In this document: positions 48,701 through 59,812 of the stretch, piece by piece
Layout: each line of letters starts with the position of its first letter
Numbering within the stretch: the stretch's first letter is position 1
Source: Fonsecaea monophora
Lineage: Eukaryota; Ascomycota; Eurotiomycetes; Chaetothyriales; Herpotrichiellaceae
NCBI RefSeq assembly: GCF_001642475.1
Contig: NW_019174046.1
Location: forward strand, 1-64,000
DNA: 64,000 bases
Direction: 5' to 3'
Made by a program: the position numbers and the translations under genes
The notes under the pieces: generated by a model
Told to the model about the DNA's origin: nothing
The model's database searches: none
Seen by the model: only the letters and a program-made list of their open reading frames with translations

Positions 48701-48822
48701 GCCCGTTTCATAGTGGCGGATGAAGTCAAATTCTGGACACACAATTGTGGTATTGCGTCGGAACGTTGAGAAAGATCATAGTGAGTAGCAGCTGCGCGAG
48801 TCTCAGCAGGCATAAAGTAGCT
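42800..48822. other. MFS promoter/leader and long gene-poor region
   Basis: 42800-43369 is an open extension or leader of the MFS gene. From 43370 to 48822 I find no supported gene. Possible but unconvincing ORFs include 45563-45889 (-), rich in Arg/Ser/Lys, and 47919-48248 (-). A (gct)n(gat)n tract lies at 43892-43921. Confidence 0.5.
45563..45889 (-). CDS. Possible small Arg/Ser-rich protein
   Basis: A 108-codon open frame with a hydrophilic, basic product (SFSSALISPKEVEMAAQRLK in the middle) and no domain, signal peptide or membrane segment. The composition is more protein-like than that of neighbouring ORFs, but there is no splice or family support. It stands alone in a gene-poor region. 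Confidence 0.2.
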   Translation of the reverse strand: MRDQFYHLENKTSRSERGPSATSKPAEREKRNGVVIHRSRSFSSALISPKEVEMAAQRLKHDHNIVTSVRKEHQSCGRVVSGRSAKASLRNYTRERRLVASLGAAETC

Positions 48823-49416
48823 TTACTGCGATTTCAGCACATTCCCATGTCCGTCTGTATCCCTATTTGCCCTCCAAACGCCTTCTTCGACCTCACCAGT
48901 ATCTGCGAACCACTCTCTCTTCCAGATCTCTGCTCGAGCCTTGACTCTTTCCAGGATCTCTTCGGCACCCGCCCAGCCACTGGCACGGTGCCCGCTACTC
49001 ACGCTCACGGCAATGCTCTCTTCTTCAACATTGACCTCGCCCAGGCGGTGGGCGATGACCACCTTCTCTAGCCCATGCTTTTTCTGCACGTCCTCGGCAA
49101 TAGCGTAGAGAGACTTGAGGGCGAGGGAAGGATACGCAGAATATGAGAGGCGAGAGACTGGGCGATGGTCGAAGTTGTTGCGGGTGGTGCCCAGGAACAG
49201 AACGTTGGCGCCCGCGGTAGGGGAACGGGTGAATCGCAAGTAGGATGGGATATCGAGAGGGTCATAGACGAGAGAGATATAGATGGTGTCAGAGGAGAGG
49301 GTTTGGGGAAAGTTAGATGGGTTGAGGACAGAGGTTGTCGCAGTACTAGCAGACGAGGTCTGCGTCGAGGACGCATCGGCCCCGTTGGTCAAGGGTGCTG
49401 GAATGTCTGCAGACAT
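48823..49416 (-). CDS. cnxH: Molybdopterin synthase catalytic (large) subunit
   Basis: About 197 residues from the ATG at 49416; the open frame extends upstream only to a TTG. This MoaE/MOCS2B-type protein takes sulfur from the thiocarboxylated small subunit to convert precursor Z (cPMP) into molybdopterin, which nitrate reductase and xanthine dehydrogenase need. Family features: an N-terminal Ser/Thr-rich extension (about 40 residues, often seen in fungi), then AGANVLFLGTTRNNF (the usual GA-x4-F-x-G-x-VR region, with Thr in place of Val), KVVIAHRLGEVNVEEESIAV, SSGHRA and the C-terminal VKARAEIWKREWF containing the conserved lysine. No intron. The small subunit gene is not in the window. Confidence 0.9.
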   Translation of the reverse strand: MSADIPAPLTNGADASSTQTSSASTATTSVLNPSNFPQTLSSDTIYISLVYDPLDIPSYLRFTRSPTAGANVLFLGTTRNNFDHRPVSRLSYSAYPSLALKSLYAIAEDVQKKHGLEKVVIAHRLGEVNVEEESIAVSVSSGHRASGWAGAEEILERVKARAEIWKREWFADTGEVEEGVWRANRDTDGHGNVLKSQ

Positions 49417-50549
49417 GGCTCTTCCGGTATGAGGCGAGCTTTTCCTAAAGAGCGGGAAGCAACTGTTCTCTGTCAATGCTCATCAACTTCAATGATATCT
49501 GATGTTCCATTAGTGCACTAGTTGTGGAATCATGTTGATATGTGGTGGGTCAAGTCTTTGAACGCCTCTTAAGTTACATGCGGTCAAAAGTTCTGGCTGA
49601 TAGCTGGGAGTGGCATCTTCTCCAACATCCAAGTGTTTTTCTCGGCTGCACCGCCGATACGTCATACCGGTTCAATAGCTCAGCAGTCTTTCATCCCACC
49701 ACTTCAACTCACCACCGGGCACCTCGCTCTTTCACGACTTGACTCACGCGTGTGTTTCTCACACCTGTACCCCGTGTATGCGAGTCAGCAACATGAGACA
49801 CCAATCAAGGTAGCTCCGTCAACGTCTCCCCGTGAGTTTCTCCCGTCCTTTGCCAGCGAATAGCTGATGTTAGACTACCCGTGACCACCCAACCACGCCC
49901 TCGCGTCAATGTGAGGCGACTGCACCATGTCCTTTTATTCGCTACCAAAAGAATGCAACTTCGCATCCCGGCCAAAACTCTCCCCCCCACACACAAGAGG
50001 GCAAGGAAAATCCAAAGCAAACAAAATAATTCCGAATCTTGCAAAAAACCACGATTTGGGCCCTCTTCAATGGAGCCACGTCTACGTCTCACCGCCTGCC
50101 ATTTATTCCCTTGTTTTCCACTCATACCGATCAAATCGAGGTGTTTGTGTGTCTAAGACCTCGCGTGCATACAGATTGTCCCAAACAAGAAACCAGAGTT
50201 GCCTAATGAAGAACTTCGTGACCCAGGAACAAGAATGAAGTGGCTGGTAAGCAATGGGATTGGTCGTTGAGTATATGCAAGCTGGGAGACGGCGTCATCT
50301 TGATTCTCTGTCTTGTCAGGGCCAGATAGTGGACATGGAACCAACATGCGGTCCTCATACACATGTATTTGTTATTTCCCATTTGCTCTTGTTCAATTGC
50401 TCTTTTATTTCTGGTGATACATCTCTCTATTTCCGATCATGAACGTCGAGGTACAGTCTTGCAGAAGTGGAGTTTTTGTTACAACGTTACCCTCACGCAT
50501 CGCCATGCTGTGCAGACCTCAACACTAGACACTCCCACCTCTCATTTCA
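49417..50549. other. Intergenic
   Basis: This lies between two minus-strand genes, so it holds the molybdopterin synthase promoter and the 3' flank of SCO1. The short ORFs on both strands are unsupported. Confidence 0.5.
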
Positions 50550-51606
50550 TTAGTTACCGCTAGAAGTCACCTCTTTCTTCTCAAGGTAGGGCAGCGGTGT
50601 CGTATCAATCGGCTTCCTCTCTCTTCTCCAATCCCTGATGTGCTGGAGTACAATGGCCGCCGCACTTTCCGGTGTGTCTTGCCTTCCAATACACTCGACG
50701 AAGTCACCTTCGGGATCCATCACGTAAAAGTATATGCTGTGGTCCACCAAGTAATCTTCTTCGCCCGGCTTCAGCTCTGGCGGCGTGGAGAAATACACCC
50801 GATATTGTTTACACACGTCCTTGGTCTGTTGCCATGTACCAACCAAACCGAGGATAGCAGGGTGGAATTCGGCCAAGTATGCTTTGAGGACATCGGGAGT
50901 GTCGCGATTAGGATCGCACGAGATGAAAATCGGCCGTACTGTGTTTGGGGCTCTCTCTTGGATAATTTCGAGGGCTTCGCCCATCTTGTCAAGCTCGTCG
51001 GGGCAGATGTCGGGACAATGGCTGAAGCCGAAATATATCTACCAGCCAAAACATTCGTGTCAGTCTCAGGAGAACTTCAAACATTGACGCGGGAGTGCGG
51101 ACATACGAGTGAATATTTGCCCAATAAATCTTTGTCTGTGAAATCATTGCCATCGACATCCTTCAATGCGAACGGGCCGCCGACCTTCGGCTTCCCGTAG
51201 CCTTTGCTCATCTCGACGATCCTCTTGCGTTCCAACCGTTTCTTCTCGAACTGGAAATAAAATATCATGCCTGCACCGACGCCGACGAAGAGCGCCGCTG
51301 ATCTGAATGAGAATGGCTGCACATGGCAAGCGTCAGAGGAAGGCACGTACCCCGGATAAAGATACGTACGCCTGTGCGATGGTACAATCTGTCCCCCATT
51401 CTTAATCTCGAGCTTGAGGAGGAAAAAGGCCGCGTCTGAAGACATTGAGACGGCGGGTCATGTCGTCGTGGTTGCTGCGACTGGAAAGACGATGGCTTAA
51501 CTCGGGCGTGCACCGTCTGCAGGTGAATCGATCTGCTTTTACTGGAGGCTAGCGGGGTGGCTAGCCTCTGGACAGCTCTATGCAAGGGAGGCATACGGCC
51601 AGGCAT
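50550..51606 (-). CDS. SCO1: SCO1 mitochondrial copper chaperone
   Basis: Exons 51606-51370, 51316-51107 and 51038-50550, all joined in phase 0 (introns 53 and 68 bases), give about 311 residues. SCO1 delivers copper to the CuA site of cytochrome c oxidase subunit 2. The N-terminus is rich in Arg, Ser, Gln and His with few acids, as a mitochondrial presequence should be. A single membrane anchor follows at the start of exon 2 (SAALFVGVGAGMIFYFQF), then a thioredoxin-fold domain in the intermembrane space. Copper ligands are intact: CPDIC (Cys157, Cys161) in FGFSHCPDICPDE and His249 in DYLVDHSIYF. Exon 3 starts exactly at the conserved IYFGFSHCP strand, which supports the splice. Confidence 0.94.
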
Positions 51607-52246
51607 TGGATTGAGGAGTTGACAGTGAAGTACAAGAACTGCGTTGGTGATGAGTGGACTGACTAAAGCAACTTTCTATGGCACATGGCATGATGGGGTT
51701 CAACCACGGCACCCTACTCGCCCACTTGTCAGCGGCGGAGTGGAAGAGCCGGAAGCGCACTCGGCACATACTCACGTGACACAACACAAAATTAACATAA
51801 ACTTACCATTCGTGTGTCTTGCCTCCCTTTCCAAAGACCGCCAGAAGCTCGGAGGAACAGAGTGATATGTTCGGCATATGTCACACAATCCAGCGTCAGG
51901 TGAAGCCTCAAAATCAAGATTAGAGGCGAAGTCCTAGGCCACCGCCCCAGCACGACCCGACCTCCATGTCTACACTATCCCACACCGCGCCCCCAGCATC
52001 AGGTCGAATAGGACCTACCAAAGTGCATCTTCCCATTCTGCTCTTCTTACACGAGTGATCTAGACAGGATCCCAATGTCACTTATAGTCACGGGTCAGAT
52101 CAAATGTTCTGGGCATTACGCCACTCTGGAAACCAGATACAGCGAGTGATGGAAGAAGACACGATGAACACATATCCTCACATACACGGATTCCCTCCAT
52201 GGTCATTCCCACCACGTCCGGTGGTTGTCTCGTGCGTACGGTCATT
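51607..52246. other. Intergenic
   Basis: The SCO1 promoter and the 3' flank of the amidohydrolase gene. No supported ORF. Confidence 0.55.
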
Positions 52247-54177
52247 CTAACTCTGAACTGTTGGCCTTCCTTCTCGGATTGCGACATCTGGCACGATGGG
52301 ATGCTTGTTCTCATCCTGTCCCGCTACGGGCGGCGGCACATACTCCTTCCTCCCGGCCTTGTGGACACGACCATTGATCATGATGACATTCAACTTGCTG
52401 TGATCCTGGAGGACGTCAATGTCGTCAATCGGATTGCCGTCAACGAGGATGCAGTCCGCGTAATTGCCTTCCTTGATCTGGCCCATCTCATCGGCTCGCA
52501 TCATGACCTTGGCCACGCCGTAGGTGGCGGCGATAATGGACTCGTGAGCAGTAAACCCCATCAAGTTCTTAAAATGGGCCAGGTCGCGAGCATATGTTCC
52601 GTGAGGAGTCCATGCAAATCCATAGTCACTAACGAGAAGCAGCTTAGCGGTCGTGCGAGCAGATGGTGGATCGAGAGAGTCAGAGGAGCATACTTACCCG
52701 CCAGGAAGAACTACGATGCCTCTCCGATGCATCTCACGAAGTCCTCGCAATGCGATCTCAAGCTCCTGATTATTGCCTTTACGTCAGTATACCTGACTTG
52801 AAGCGGCTGGCACTTATAGGGACTCGCCTTTTTGTACCCAACTTGCTCGGCCTTCTCATGGGAATAACCGAATGCTGCAGCGTCATTCAAAGTTGCAACG
52901 AGCCAATTGATTGCTGGAGCCACGACATGCTTGGTCCGTGCCTCCTCCAGCATGTCCATGCCCTCCTCGTCGATATAAGATCCATGATAAATGACGTCCA
53001 CCCCATGCTGAAACGGTGCTGTGAGCTTATGTCTCGACTATTGCGGTAGGCGAAAGATGGGACCGCACGACTGACCTTGACACACATCTTTACAGAGTCT
53101 CTTGCTCTTGCGTGTGCACAGATGGATTTACCTGCTTTGTGTGCTTCTTCCACGCAGATAGCTGTCTCTTCGTCTGTGAAATAGCAGTCTTGAGCTGACC
53201 GTACTTCGCAGATCTACATTTCCGGTCAGCAACGGTGAGCATCAAGCAGCCTAGACCTTTGGGATCCAACCTCTTCTCCGGACATTACGAGTTTGATGTT
53301 GTCAACCCCAATGCCGACGTGATGTTTGATGACTTCCCTCATCTCCTCAGGTGTGTCTGCAAAAGCAGTGATTGCTGCTTCCAGGTCACCGTCACGCTTG
53401 GCCATCTCCTTTCCATTGGCGAGAGACCGTGGTCCGGGAATGTCGCCGGCGTAGATGGCATCCCGAATCGCGACGTCGAGACGCTCCTTGGCAGATGCAG
53501 CACCATAGCACCTTTCCCGAGTCGTCAGTGATCCACTCTCACCCTTCACAGATTCACAGAGAGATTCCGGTCGGAAACCTTACATGGTATAGCCGGAATC
53601 CAGGTAGCATTTTGCACTCCGGGCGGTCAAGAGGGTGTGCTCCTCAACATTCAAGCCGCCCAAGGAAGCGAGATCGCCACCGTTCCAGGAGAAGTGGGTG
53701 TGCGAGTCACCCAGGCCTGGCATCAATGTCCGTCCCTTGCCCTGAAACACTCGAACATCTGGGTTTTGCAGCAACTGCTCCTTGTTGGCGACATTGCCGA
53801 CTGCCTTTAAACGTTCGCCTGGCAAAGCAAGGTCAGCAACGCGGACATAAGAAGAATTCAGACGAGTCCAAGCCGCGGAGAAAGAAGTCATGCTGCCAGG
53901 GACGAGTAATCTCTCGCTCACCTTGGATGAAGACATCGCCACGGTAAGGCGGCTTTCCCGTGCACTCCAAAATGCTGACATCTAGGAAAAGAATCTTGGA
54001 GTCCGGATCTGTGCCCAGGATCTCGTACTTGGGAGGTTTCACACTCTCGTTGAATTTGATGGCATCGATATAGGCGACGTTGCGTGGGGGCCCATCGTAA
54101 GGCTCGGGTTGGTAAGCGGGAGACGTCCATGGAACGTCTTCCACGATTCTTGCTGGAGCCATGCCGGGCAGTTTCAA
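52247..54177 (-). CDS. Amidohydrolase (imidazolonepropionase/prolidase-like)
   Basis: Seven exons keep one frame throughout: 54177-53922, 53818-53584, 53511-53271, 53213-53076, 53007-52828, 52765-52698 and 52628-52247, giving about 499 residues (494 if the ATG at 54162 is used). This is a metal-dependent amidohydrolase with a TIM-barrel. DSHTHF supplies the metal-binding HxH on strand 1. NIKLVMSG carries the lysine expected to be carbamylated. ICAHARA and IYHGSYIDEEG supply the later histidines, and the C-terminal GFTAHESIIAATYGVAKVM with IKEGNYADCILVDGNP is the standard family end. Similar enzymes cleave X-Pro or X-Arg dipeptides or cyclic amides; the substrate here is unknown. The fifth intron (52766-52827) uses a GC donor (aag|gcgagt). 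No signal peptide, so probably cytosolic. It is divergent from the cytochrome b5-domain gene across about 0.9 kb. Confidence 0.9.
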
Positions 54178-55101
54178 GGAGAAGGATCAAAAGAGGTGTT
54201 TTGACAACGTCTAACCTCGTCTCTGGTTTCTTCACGTTTGAAAATCCACATACGATGGTTCTTTCCCAGTTATGAAATGTTTTGAGATGTCGGTGCTGAT
54301 TGAGAAATAGTCGGGCGAAAGGGGAGAGGAGGGAAGTAAAGGGCACCTCTATCTGACCCTGGCTCAATTTCGCACCTGCATGCATGCTTGGGGTGGTGGC
54401 ATTCTCCCAGTATTCGCATTGTCAGTCGAGGGTCTTTGTGCCCCAACGGGAGACAGACTGCAAGGATTGTCTCTCTCCCCTCTTCTCACCCCAAACAGGT
54501 TATGCCCAAAGGGAAATGGGATGTGAAGGAAACTTGACAATCCCGTCCGTGCCGGATCGTTCTTTCCAATGCACCCCGCAAGTTTAGGGCCCCCGCGCTA
54601 TCCATCCACAGGCATCCACGTTACATGTGAACACCTCATTGTTGCAGAAAGAGGGGTTACAAGTCCCCGTCCCCTACCCGCAGAGAGGTCGGCGTGATTC
54701 GACATACAGTACAAGTACCCGGCCGGGAAGGTCCTTGTACTGGAGACTGCGAGTGTGCGAGCCCCTACTTGAGGGCCCAGCGACCCCTCTATTGCACTTA
54801 TGCTCACGACTCAAACGATCGTCTGTGGGCAAGTAGCGATAGTCCGGGAATACACGGGGATTGACGGTCTCTCGCTAAACACGGGGAAGATATATTACAA
54901 ACATACCTAGGGACTTTTGGTCTCACGCCCGTCGCTCGATAGGGAAAGGAAACGAACGGATGGGTGTTGTAGGCAGGCAAGCGAGTACGCGCATGTTTGT
55001 CGTGGAGGGGAACAATTCCTCATCTAGTTATCTTGATTGCGTTCTTGGTCTGGTCAAGTTCGAAACAGGTAAACACCCAACAATAAACAGCACCCACAGA
55101 T
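54178..55101. other. Divergent promoter region
   Basis: About 0.9 kb between the amidohydrolase (-) and the cytochrome b5-domain gene (+), so it must hold both promoters. No supported ORF. Confidence 0.55.
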
Positions 55102-55698
55102 ATGGTGTGGATGCAAGCCGCGCGGAGAGGTCGATTCGGACCGACGAGACCTCCTCAACAAGACGATGGCGAGGCGACCGTCAATGCCAATGCGAAAGAT
55201 GTTGTCGGCGGCGGCAGTAGCGACTACGACGAGAATGGAGAGAGTCGATTCCCCTTCGCGCCAGAGTCATTACCCGACAACGCCCTCCCTTTCATCCCCA
55301 AGGAACTGGTCCTCGAATGTACCCAGCGGTCGAAACCACAAGATCAAGACAGAACCCAGGATGACGCACAAAGAGGTCTCGGCGACGACCACGGAAGAGA
55401 TGAAGACAATCGCTCCAACCCCGCCGTGCGCTCCGGCCGCCCCGAGCGCTGGATCGTCATCGACAACATCGTCTTCGACTGCCGCGACTTCCTCGCACAC
55501 CACCCGGGCGGCGAACAGGTCATCCTCAGCTTCGTCGGCGAGGACTGTTCGTGGCAGTTTTGGCGGCTGCACGGCAAAACCGTCATGGAGCAGTACGGCC
55601 GGGCACTCCGGGTCGGGAGGACCGAGGGCGTCAAAAACCGCTTCGTCGAGCCCGTCAGGTATGTCGGTTTATCGGGGTTGGGGGATGATGGGTGGTGA
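55102..55698 (+). CDS. Cytochrome b5-like heme-binding domain protein
   Basis: A single open frame of 198 codons. The first 115 residues are hydrophilic and disordered-looking. Residues about 116-180 form a cytochrome b5 domain: WIVIDNIVFDCRDFLAHHPGG carries the HPGG motif with the first axial heme histidine, and WRLHGK supplies a candidate second histidine. Such domains pass electrons to oxygenases, desaturases or reductases. No membrane anchor or fused catalytic domain is seen, so it would be a free or partner-dependent carrier. A gtatgt donor at about 55659 means the last 13 codons might be intronic and a further 3' exon may exist. The ATG at 55111 is an alternative start. The segment after the domain is followed by a 13-G run at 55725-55737. 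Confidence 0.75.
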   Translation: MVWMQAARRGRFGPTRPPQQDDGEATVNANAKDVVGGGSSDYDENGESRFPFAPESLPDNALPFIPKELVLECTQRSKPQDQDRTQDDAQRGLGDDHGRDEDNRSNPAVRSGRPERWIVIDNIVFDCRDFLAHHPGGEQVILSFVGEDCSWQFWRLHGKTVMEQYGRALRVGRTEGVKNRFVEPVRYVGLSGLGDDGW

Positions 55699-56858
55699 AC
55701 ACACGGGGAGATTAGAGAGAGGGAGGGGGGGGGGGGGTTTCTTTTTGGTTAATGGTGAGAAAGAGAGAACAGATCCTGGTTCCTGGTCCTGGGCATGAGC
55801 TCTCGTTCTGGATCTGGATCTGGATCTGAATGGACTTTGGTCTTTTGTATATACTTCGTTCGTATACAGTACATATTTTTTCGCGGCGGCGAGTCAGCCC
55901 AGAGCAAAGAATCTAAACTGACTTCATCTCATATCTGCTGTGATTGTGCGTCAAAGCCAAACCCTTGGGGAATATTCGGATTCTCTCAATGGGGGACTTG
56001 GGAAAGTGAAACCCGCCCACCCACCAACAAAAACCATCACCCTGTTGTTCCTGAGACTGTGTGTGGTAGAGAGAGATGAGAAGAAGACCAACAAGTTATG
56101 TCTATGTCTATGCGCATTCCCTATTGCTCTACTCCGCGAGGGGCGTATTCAAAGCCACGACGATACTTGTAGCTACCCGCCCGGGAACGTTATGTCTGTT
56201 GCTCGACAGTTCTACAAGTAGATGAGATGAGATGGAAGAGAGTAGAGTATAGTATGGCGATATGGGCGATAAACTTCCTTGGCGAACTCGACCCCATGGG
56301 GTAAGAAACTCTCGTAGGACCTCTACGAGAGTACCTCGTGCTGTGCGTGCAGGAGTGATAAAATAATAGAGGAAGAAAAGTGTGTGAGTGTGATTGTCTG
56401 GGCATTAAATGGTTGGTGCATTTGGAGTTTTGGGGGGGGGGAAGAAGATCGACATGACAAAGAGGAGAGGGCGGCGAAAGGCGGATGAAGGCGGCATGGC
56501 GGGTAATGATAGACATAGACCATTCAATAGTAGTGGTGACCGGGGCATCCAATAGAAAGGTGTGATAGTAAAGACAGACTTTCTTCGTCTCTCCTCGTCG
56601 GCTTCTCACGCCGGTAAAGTGGCACAGTGGGAGAGTGGTACATATCCGGTGGAAGGATGACTTTAGCCAGCTTCTCTTCAGTCCCCCATCTTTCACAGCC
56701 TCTTGTCACACGGGGTGAACGAGGCAAAGCAATAGATAACGGTCTCGAATTGGCCATGGAGATTGTCTGACTGCTTCAAACCCTTAAGTAACCCAAATTT
56801 ATTACTCTCCTTGTCTGGCAGAGCCGATAAGTGGACTTCCTCATCTGGGGGTTGAACC
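55699..56858. other. Intergenic with G runs
   Basis: It contains poly-G tracts at 55725-55737 and 56432-56441 and purine-rich DNA. Minus-strand ORFs at 56190-56757 lack domains. It is the likely promoter of the fusion gene. Confidence 0.5.
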
Positions 56859-58880
56859 ATGGCTACATCAGCGACACCTGGTGGCGGCGGGGTTTCTCCC
56901 AGCAAGAGCTTGACCAACTATGCATCGTATATCCCAGAGGGAAGCAAAAGGCCGAGAATTGGACATCTTGACCTGGACTCCAACACCGTCACACCTCTCT
57001 CTTACATCTCCGGCACACCGATAAGGAGTCTTTACGAGGTGATTGAAGTGGGCGAAGACGCCATCATCCAAGCCGGAGAGCCGTTCCCGCGGAGCAAGGC
57101 GAGATTGTTACCCCCGATTTATGGCCGGGATATTCTTGCCGTTGGGAAGAACTATGCAGTGAGGACTGGCTTGTCGGATATACTGAGTTGCTCGTGACTG
57201 ATGGATGTTCTCCAGGCCCATGCCAAAGAGTTCAATGCTTCCGGGTAAGGTGGCCTTGTGAGAGAGATCGCTCGGTATCGAATGATGGGCTGACCATCTT
57301 GAGCCTTACAGATATGACAGCTCTGACAAGGTCGATATGCCAACTCATCCCGTCATCTTCACCAAGCGATGGACATCTGCTATCGCAGATGGGGACGAGA
57401 TATACCCCCATCCAGGCTTCACCGAGTCGGTGGACTATGAAGGCGAGATCGGAGTCATCGTAGGCAAGTCTGGATTTCAGATTGATGCAAAGGATGCCCT
57501 CGAGCATGTCTGGGGGTTTACCATTATCAATGATGTGACGGCTCGCGAACGGCAGCGGGACCATAAGCAGTTTTACCTGGGGAAATCGTGAGTGGTTATC
57601 CGCACCTTGCAGGAGACGGGGTAGCCAGGGTCACCATCCTACTCAAGACCCTCGCAATTTCAGCTAATAGTGCGTCCAGACCAGATACCTTTGCGCCAAT
57701 GGGTCCGATCGCGGTCCCAAAGGAGCATCTTCCAAAGGTGCTTACTGTCCAAACTGTCGTGAATGGCGAGAAGCGACAGGAAGCGACAACCGACGACTTG
57801 ATCTTCAGCATCCCGACATTGATCGAGACACTGTCCGCGGCGCAGACACTGCAACCTGGGGATGTGTTGGCCACTGGAACCCCGGCCGGTGTTGGATTTG
57901 GCTTTGATCCCAAGGTGTGGCTGCACCCTGGCGACGAGGTCAAGATCTCCGTAACAGGCCTTGGAACCTTGACAAACAAAATTGCGAGTCCAGAGTCGAG
58001 GATTAGCATCCTCAACCACATTGTCTCGCCTGCCGTGCCCGTTGTGAATGACCGGACGGTCGAGGGCCGTGGACTCAGCTCTGTTGGCTCGAAGCGGCTG
58101 TTCTACCAGCGAAAAGGCGGTGATGATGCTGGGCGGCCCATCTATTTCATTCATGGACTCGGCGGCACTTCAGAATATTTCGGCCCACTAATGACAAGGC
58201 TGGGGAACTCCTGGACATATCACCTAGCAGATCTCGAGGGCCACGGCCTATCGCCCACATCCGCGACGAGCAAGCTGAGCATCGCTTCTTTTGCCTCGGA
58301 TGCGTATCAGCTTTGCTCCCAGGCAGGTATCACCTCCGAGTCCGGCCTCACCGTGGTCGCACATTCGATGGGCTGCTTGGTTGCGATGAAACTGGCCCTG
58401 GATCACCCGGATTTGGTCAAGACGCTCATCCTGCAAGGGCCCGGCCCTTCACCGCTCCCAGAAGCCGCCAGCAAAGCCACATACGCCAGGGCTGCCCTTG
58501 CTCGGGAAAAGGGCATGCTGGGGGTGGTGGATGCGGTCGTGGGCGCAGGCACATCCGATTACAGCAAGGCACATAATCCTCTCGCAATCGCCGCCGCTCG
58601 AGTCTCCTTGTTGGGACAAGACGCCGAAGGATATGCAAAGGCCTGTACTGCACTGGCAGACTCGCACGCCGACACGTTGGACATCTCAGCGTTGAAGGCG
58701 AGAGTGTTGATCATCACGGGAGAGGAGGATAAAGTGTCGCCGCCGGATATGTGCAAGAGGATGAAGGAGCAAATGCCCAACTGCGAGGATGTTGTTGTTC
58801 TTCCGCAGGTTGCGCATTGGCACTTGTTTGAAGCAACCGAGAGTGTTTGTTCAGCTGTCACCGACTTCCTGGGTAAGTAA
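56859..58880 (+). CDS. Fused fumarylacetoacetate-hydrolase-type and alpha/beta-hydrolase enzyme
   Basis: Exons 56859-57158, 57216-57244 (29 bases), 57312-57587 and 57680-58880 give about 601 residues. Residues about 1-315 are an FAH-family domain: AVGKNYA at the end of exon 1, DYEGEIGVIVGK (metal-binding Glu pair), GFTIINDVTARERQ, DTFAPMGPI, and ATGTPAGVGFG near its end. Residues about 335-601 are an alpha/beta hydrolase: YFIHGLGGTSEYF (oxyanion loop), VVAHSMGC (nucleophile Ser), ITGEEDKVSPP (Asp) and QVAHWHLFE (His). No stop or intron separates the two, because both lie in exon 4. FAH relatives cut C-C bonds of acylpyruvates or decarboxylate ring-fission products. The second domain resembles enol-lactonase or ester/C-C hydrolases. 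A sequential two-step hydrolysis of an aromatic-derived intermediate is inferred. It is probably cytosolic. Confidence 0.9.
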
Positions 58881-59812
58881 TTAATATCCACAAGCTGACG
58901 TATTTCGGGATCATTTGAGTCAGGATATCGAAGCTAGAAAGAAGAAAATTGTGTAGAAGACTTGTAGACTTACATACAGTATGTACTCTGGTTCTCTAGA
59001 TAGAGTTGCTTTTCTACCTTTGCGGTTGGAGACAAGTCGGGCGTTGCCGTCGATCCTGTGGGTGGCTAGAGGTCCTTTGTGCTCAACGGTGGTGCTTGTA
59101 GAGGATCAGCACGGATGTGGCTGTATCTAGTGGTACCTAGTTGTACCTAGTAGTTGTGATGCCCGTAAGGATTTCCCAAAACAACCCGGGACTTTGCGGG
59201 GGAGCAGCAAAAGGGGTGTAGCTCAGTACCATTGATCCCCTCCTGGGACAAGTGTTTAGGGGGGCATTAGGGGTCCGGGGTGTTATTAGGGCCTAAGTGA
59301 AGTCCACCAGCCTCACTATCCCTGCCCTCTAGACGCCCCCAGGACCCTTCCCCCGTTCTTCCCGAATAATCCCTTCATTTCTTATGCCCTTCTAATGCCC
59401 ACCAGTGCCTAGAAATCTTTTACCCGATGGGCCGTTCTTATGCCTAGTGATTCTTATGTTTGTACCTACAAGTGCTTGTGCAATTAGGCTTTAGTCTCAC
59501 TATCCCTCCCCCCCCCTCGTCGCCCCCATGTTACACCTCAACCGACCTGGTGCCCGGCCCCGGATTTCTTTTCTCGGTGCTTAACTGGACAAAACATTCA
59601 TCCACGTTGATGACCTTGACACTTCCATCCTGCTTCATCCTTCATCCTTCGTCGTTCTAACCTTCTAACCTTTCACTTGGTCGCATATGCTGACTCTCAT
59701 CGCAGCCACAAATTGCTGTATCAACCATTGAAAGTACCGTCTCGCGTTGATATTGAGTCTTGCTCTCTCGTCCCTCCACTCAAAGAGCTGCGGATTTGCT
59801 TTTCCGTGTTAC
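58881..59812. other. Promoter region of the Zn2Cys6 regulator
   Basis: Contains repeated short motifs: gtacctag near 59130-59150, two copies of a tcactatccct segment (59313 and 59497) each followed by a C-rich stretch, and several ttatgcc or taatgcc units at 59385-59442. No ORF. Confidence 0.5.

Noticed and set aside
59205..59280. tRNA-like start (gtgtagctcagt)
   Set aside because: No T-loop sequence at the right distance and no cloverleaf pairing.
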